A stretch of DNA of 41,102 bases from Saprospiraceae bacterium (GTDB lineage: Bacteria > Bacteroidota > Bacteroidia > Chitinophagales > Saprospiraceae), in the NCBI GenBank assembly GCA_020631545.1, contig JAHDHB010000006.1, positions 1 through 41,102 of the forward strand, in the 5' to 3' direction. Under the pieces are notes generated by a model that saw only the letters and a list, made by a program, of their open reading frames with translations, did not search any database and was not told the DNA's origin. The translations under genes and the position numbers were made by a program. This document shows positions 38,072 to 41,102 of the stretch, in pieces; within the stretch, counting starts at the first letter, position 1, and the number at the start of each line of letters is the position of its first letter.

Positions 38072-39340
38072 CTATGTATTTTTAAACTCTTCGAATTTGG
38101 TCTTGATGAAAGCTTGTAAATCGGGTAGATTTTTATACTTTCGCAACAAGTCACTTAAAGACTGATTGCTTGAACTAGAAGGTGTTACATAGCTTTCTAC
38201 ATCTTTTTCAGTGATTTCTTTATCACTAAGGATAATAAGTCGTTCGACAACGTTTCGAAGTTCCCGAATATTTCCTGTCCAGTTTTGGTTTCCTAGAGAT
38301 TTTAATGCTCCCTTGGTGATTTTTTTCTTAGAAACCCCATATTCTCCGCAGATAGCACTAATAAAGTGATCCGTCAGAAGTGGAATATCGCTTCTTCGGT
38401 CATTGAGGGAAGGAACAGGGATGATGATAACGGCAAGGCGGTGATAAAGATCTTCTCTGAATTTTTTATTATCAATTTCATTTCGAAGATTCTTATTCGT
38501 TGCCGCTACGACACGAACATCCACCTTTATTTCCTTGTCGCCCCCTACCCTAGTGATTTTGTTTTCTTGTAATGCACGAAGCACTTTAGCTTGAGCAGAA
38601 AGACTCATGTCTCCGATTTCATCCAAAAACAAAGTACCTCCATTGGCTTGCTCAAACTTACCGATGCGTTGTTTTACAGCTGAAGTAAAAGCCCCTTTTT
38701 CGTGTCCAAAAAGTTCACTTTCAATAAGTTCTGAGGGAATGGCTGCGCAGTTTACTTCGATGATTTGTCCTTTAGCGCGGTTACTTTTTTCATGAATCCA
38801 ACGAGCGACAAGTTCCTTACCCGTCCCATTAGGGCCAGTAATCAAGACTCTAGCTTCAGTAGGAGCAACCCGATCAATGGTTTCCTTTATCTTAGTGATT
38901 TCTGTTGATTTCCCTACAATTTCTTGTGTTTTGGACTTGGCTACGCGGCGTTTTAGCACCTTTGTTTCCGTAATCAAGGTTGATTTGTCCATCGCATTTC
39001 GGATAGTAATCAACATACGGTTCAAATCTGGTGGCTTAGCGATGTAGTCGAAGGCTCCTTTCTTCACTGCTTCGACGGCTGTTTCTATCGTTCCATGCCC
39101 AGAGATCATAACAACCGGGGTATCAGGAGCTAAGATATTGATACGTTCTAGAGCCTCAAGACCGTCCATCTTAGGCATCTTGATGTCCATGATAATGACA
39201 TCATACTTGTTCTTCTGCACTTTTACTAGACACTCTACCCCGTCCGCAGCTTCGTCCACTTTATATTTCTCAAACTCCAAAATATCTTTCAGCGTTCTGC
39301 GGATACTCCGTTCATCATCTACAATAAGTATTTTTGCCAT
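38072..39340 (-). CDS. NtrC-like response regulator (receiver plus AAA+), no C-terminal Fis HTH detected
   Basis: Receiver phosphosite [14 protein letters not shown]; Walker [15 protein letters not shown] loop; Walker [13 protein letters not shown]-terminus stops at ...[18 protein letters not shown]. Confidence 0.92.
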   Translation of the reverse strand: MAKILIVDDERSIRRTLKDILEFEKYKVDEAADGVECLVKVQKNKYDVIIMDIKMPKMDGLEALERINILAPDTPVVMISGHGTIETAVEAVKKGAFDYIAKPPDLNRMLITIRNAMDKSTLITETKVLKRRVAKSKTQEIVGKSTEITKIKETIDRVAPTEARVLITGPNGTGKELVARWIHEKSNRAKGQIIEVNCAAIPSELIESELFGHEKGAFTSAVKQRIGKFEQANGGTLFLDEIGDMSLSAQAKVLRALQENKITRVGGDKEIKVDVRVVAATNKNLRNEIDNKKFREDLYHRLAVIIIPVPSLNDRRSDIPLLTDHFISAICGEYGVSKKKITKGALKSLGNQNWTGNIRELRNVVERLIILSDKEITEKDVESYVTPSSSSNQSLSDLLRKYKNLPDLQAFIKTKFEEFKNT

Positions 39341-39421
39341 GTTTTTTTATTAAAAGTTAATGTTTATAGTTCGTTGGTAACCTCTTGTGTTTCGCTAGCG
39401 CCTTAATGAACAAAACGTTAG

Positions 39422-39814
39422 CTAGTAAACGCCTCGTGATAATAGAACCAAGGTACAAGCTACTTCGGACTGAATCCCCTGTTCTTTGGCTAGTTTTGCC
39501 AAAACAGGGTTTTCTGTACCAGGATTAAAAATAATCCGTTTAGGGTTTAACCCAAGAATATAATCATAATACGCTTCTTGCCTTTTCGGGTTCAAGTAGA
39601 GCGTTATGGTTTCAATATTTTCTAGGGCGGGTTGTCCGAGCACAATGGGTGTACCGTTGATATCTCCTTCTCGAATTCCTACAGGTACAACATCTATACC
39701 ATACTGTTGTAGGCGTTTAGTGGCGATAAAAGCATATCGCGAACTATTCGTAGTAGCTCCAAGGACAAGCGCCCTTCTATCTACCCCAAGCGTGGATTCC
39801 TTCTCCATGTTCAA
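39422..39814 (-). CDS. CoA-binding domain protein (YccU-like)
   Basis: VLGATTNSSRYAFIATKRLQQYGIDVVPVGIREGDINGTPI... GLNPKRIIFNPGTENP. Confidence 0.88.
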   Translation of the reverse strand: MNMEKESTLGVDRRALVLGATTNSSRYAFIATKRLQQYGIDVVPVGIREGDINGTPIVLGQPALENIETITLYLNPKRQEAYYDYILGLNPKRIIFNPGTENPVLAKLAKEQGIQSEVACTLVLLSRGVY

Positions 39815-39829
39815 TTCTCAATAAATGAA

Positions 39830-41074
39830 TCAGACCAACAAACGGATTGGATCTTCCAAAATACCTTTTAAGGTTTGTAAGAATTTGGCGCCAGTAGCTC
39901 CGTCTACTACACGGTGGTCACAAGACATGGTTACTTTCATCATGTTTCCGATAGCCAACTGACCATCTTTGACAATAGCAGATTCCACGATTCCACCAAC
40001 AGCTAAAATGCAAGCATCAGGAGGATTAATGATGGCCGTAAACTCTTCAATACCAAACATTCCTAAGTTAGAAATGGTAAAAGTATTTCCAGACATATCA
40101 TCTACGGTAAGGCGTCTATCCTTTGCTTTGCCGGCATACTCACGTACTTCGCCATTAATTTGAGACAAGGTCTTCATATCAGCATTGCGAACGACAGGAA
40201 CGAGTAAGCCTTCATCTACAGCGACAGCGACACCAATATTAACGGCGGCATTTTGTCGTATCTTATCGCCCAACCAAGAAGAATTGATGGTAGGATGCAT
40301 ACGCAAGGAAGCTGCGGCAGCTTTGATAACCAAGTCGTTGAAAGAAACACGAGTTGGAGAAATTTCATTGATACGTTTTCTAGCATCAATAGCTTTATCC
40401 ATATTGATTTGCACCGTCAAGTAGAAATGAGGCGCAGAATATTTGCTTTCAGCCAATCGGCGAGCAATGGTTTTCCGCATTTGGCTCAAAGGAATATCTA
40501 TATCGGCAGGGCTTGCGGCAGCTACAGGTTGTGCTACAACTGCTGGTGCTGTCGACGTTGCTTTTTCTTGGAGGTAGGCTTCAATATCACGCTTAATGAT
40601 GCGTCCTTGAGTTCCTGATCCCTTGAGGCTTTGTAGGTCAATGCCTTGGTCTTCCGCCATTTTTTTGGCTAGTGGAGAAGCTTTTACCCTAGTATCAGTT
40701 GTACTTGGACTCTCTAGACTAGGCGTGGAGGTCGTTTCTACTAGAGCTTCTTCGGGCACGGCATCCTTAGGAGCGCCAGCTACACTACCATTACTTCTTG
40801 CTTTTTCGGCTTCCAATTCTGCCTTATAGTCTTCTCCTTCTTCCCCGATAACAGCAATGATTCCTTGGACGGGCACGACACTATTTTCTTGTACTTCAAT
40901 GTGTAACAAGAATCCATCAAAATAACTTGTTTGTTCCATTACAGCCTTATCCGTTTCCACTTCAAACAAGGGATCCCCAACTTCCACAGCGTCTCCGACT
41001 TTTTTAAACCAAGTAATGAGGGTTCCCTCTGTCATCGTGTCGCTCAATAATGGCATTCGTAGTATTTCCGCCAT
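39830..41074 (-). CDS. pyruvate dehydrogenase E2 (dihydrolipoamide acetyltransferase)
   Basis: Lipoyl motif EVETDKAVMEQTSYFDG; peripheral-subunit-binding domain; catalytic SCDHRVVDGATGAKFL. Confidence 0.95.
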   Translation of the reverse strand: MAEILRMPLLSDTMTEGTLITWFKKVGDAVEVGDPLFEVETDKAVMEQTSYFDGFLLHIEVQENSVVPVQGIIAVIGEEGEDYKAELEAEKARSNGSVAGAPKDAVPEEALVETTSTPSLESPSTTDTRVKASPLAKKMAEDQGIDLQSLKGSGTQGRIIKRDIEAYLQEKATSTAPAVVAQPVAAASPADIDIPLSQMRKTIARRLAESKYSAPHFYLTVQINMDKAIDARKRINEISPTRVSFNDLVIKAAAASLRMHPTINSSWLGDKIRQNAAVNIGVAVAVDEGLLVPVVRNADMKTLSQINGEVREYAGKAKDRRLTVDDMSGNTFTISNLGMFGIEEFTAIINPPDACILAVGGIVESAIVKDGQLAIGNMMKVTMSCDHRVVDGATGAKFLQTLKGILEDPIRLLV

Positions 41075-41102
41075 GATAATGTTTTGTTTATGTCTATAAA
41101 TA

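Noticed and set aside
1-41102. Possible defence island, prophage, secretion or retron system
   Set aside because: No integrase, transposase, reverse transcriptase, restriction, Cas, toxin-antitoxin or phage structural signatures in any frame I examined.

Overview
The window is a low-GC Bacteroidota chromosome segment, probably from the Saprospiria/Lewinella/Haliscomenobacter-like lineage. That assignment rests on gene content, the Bat operon and TAnnTTTG promoter motifs and was not verified. Most of it is ordinary housekeeping: serS, rho, rpmH-rnpA, an S41 C-terminal processing protease, tsaB, two ArsR-type regulators, mutL, a sugar-nucleotide transferase, a LOG-family protein, an NtrC-like response regulator, a CoA-binding protein and pyruvate dehydrogenase E2. 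Three parts look less ordinary. (1) The aerotolerance (moxR/DUF58/batA-E) locus at about 12.6-29.4 kb is split between batB and batC. The split contains an opposite-strand PKD lipoprotein and a tightly packed three-gene membrane/secreted/TSP3-repeat operon, and repeat-rich non-coding DNA lies on both sides. (2) A compact operon at 29.6-33.1 kb encodes a divergent ATP-grasp protein, a GshB/RimK-like ATP-grasp ligase and an AstE/aspartoacylase-like metallohydrolase. It suggests synthesis and processing of an unknown amide or peptide, and a 19-bp inverted repeat sits just upstream. (3) Intergenic spacers carry several short palindromic or TIR-bearing repeats, two of them recurring families within the window. 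I found no rRNA, tRNA, CRISPR array, transposase or canonical defence system.
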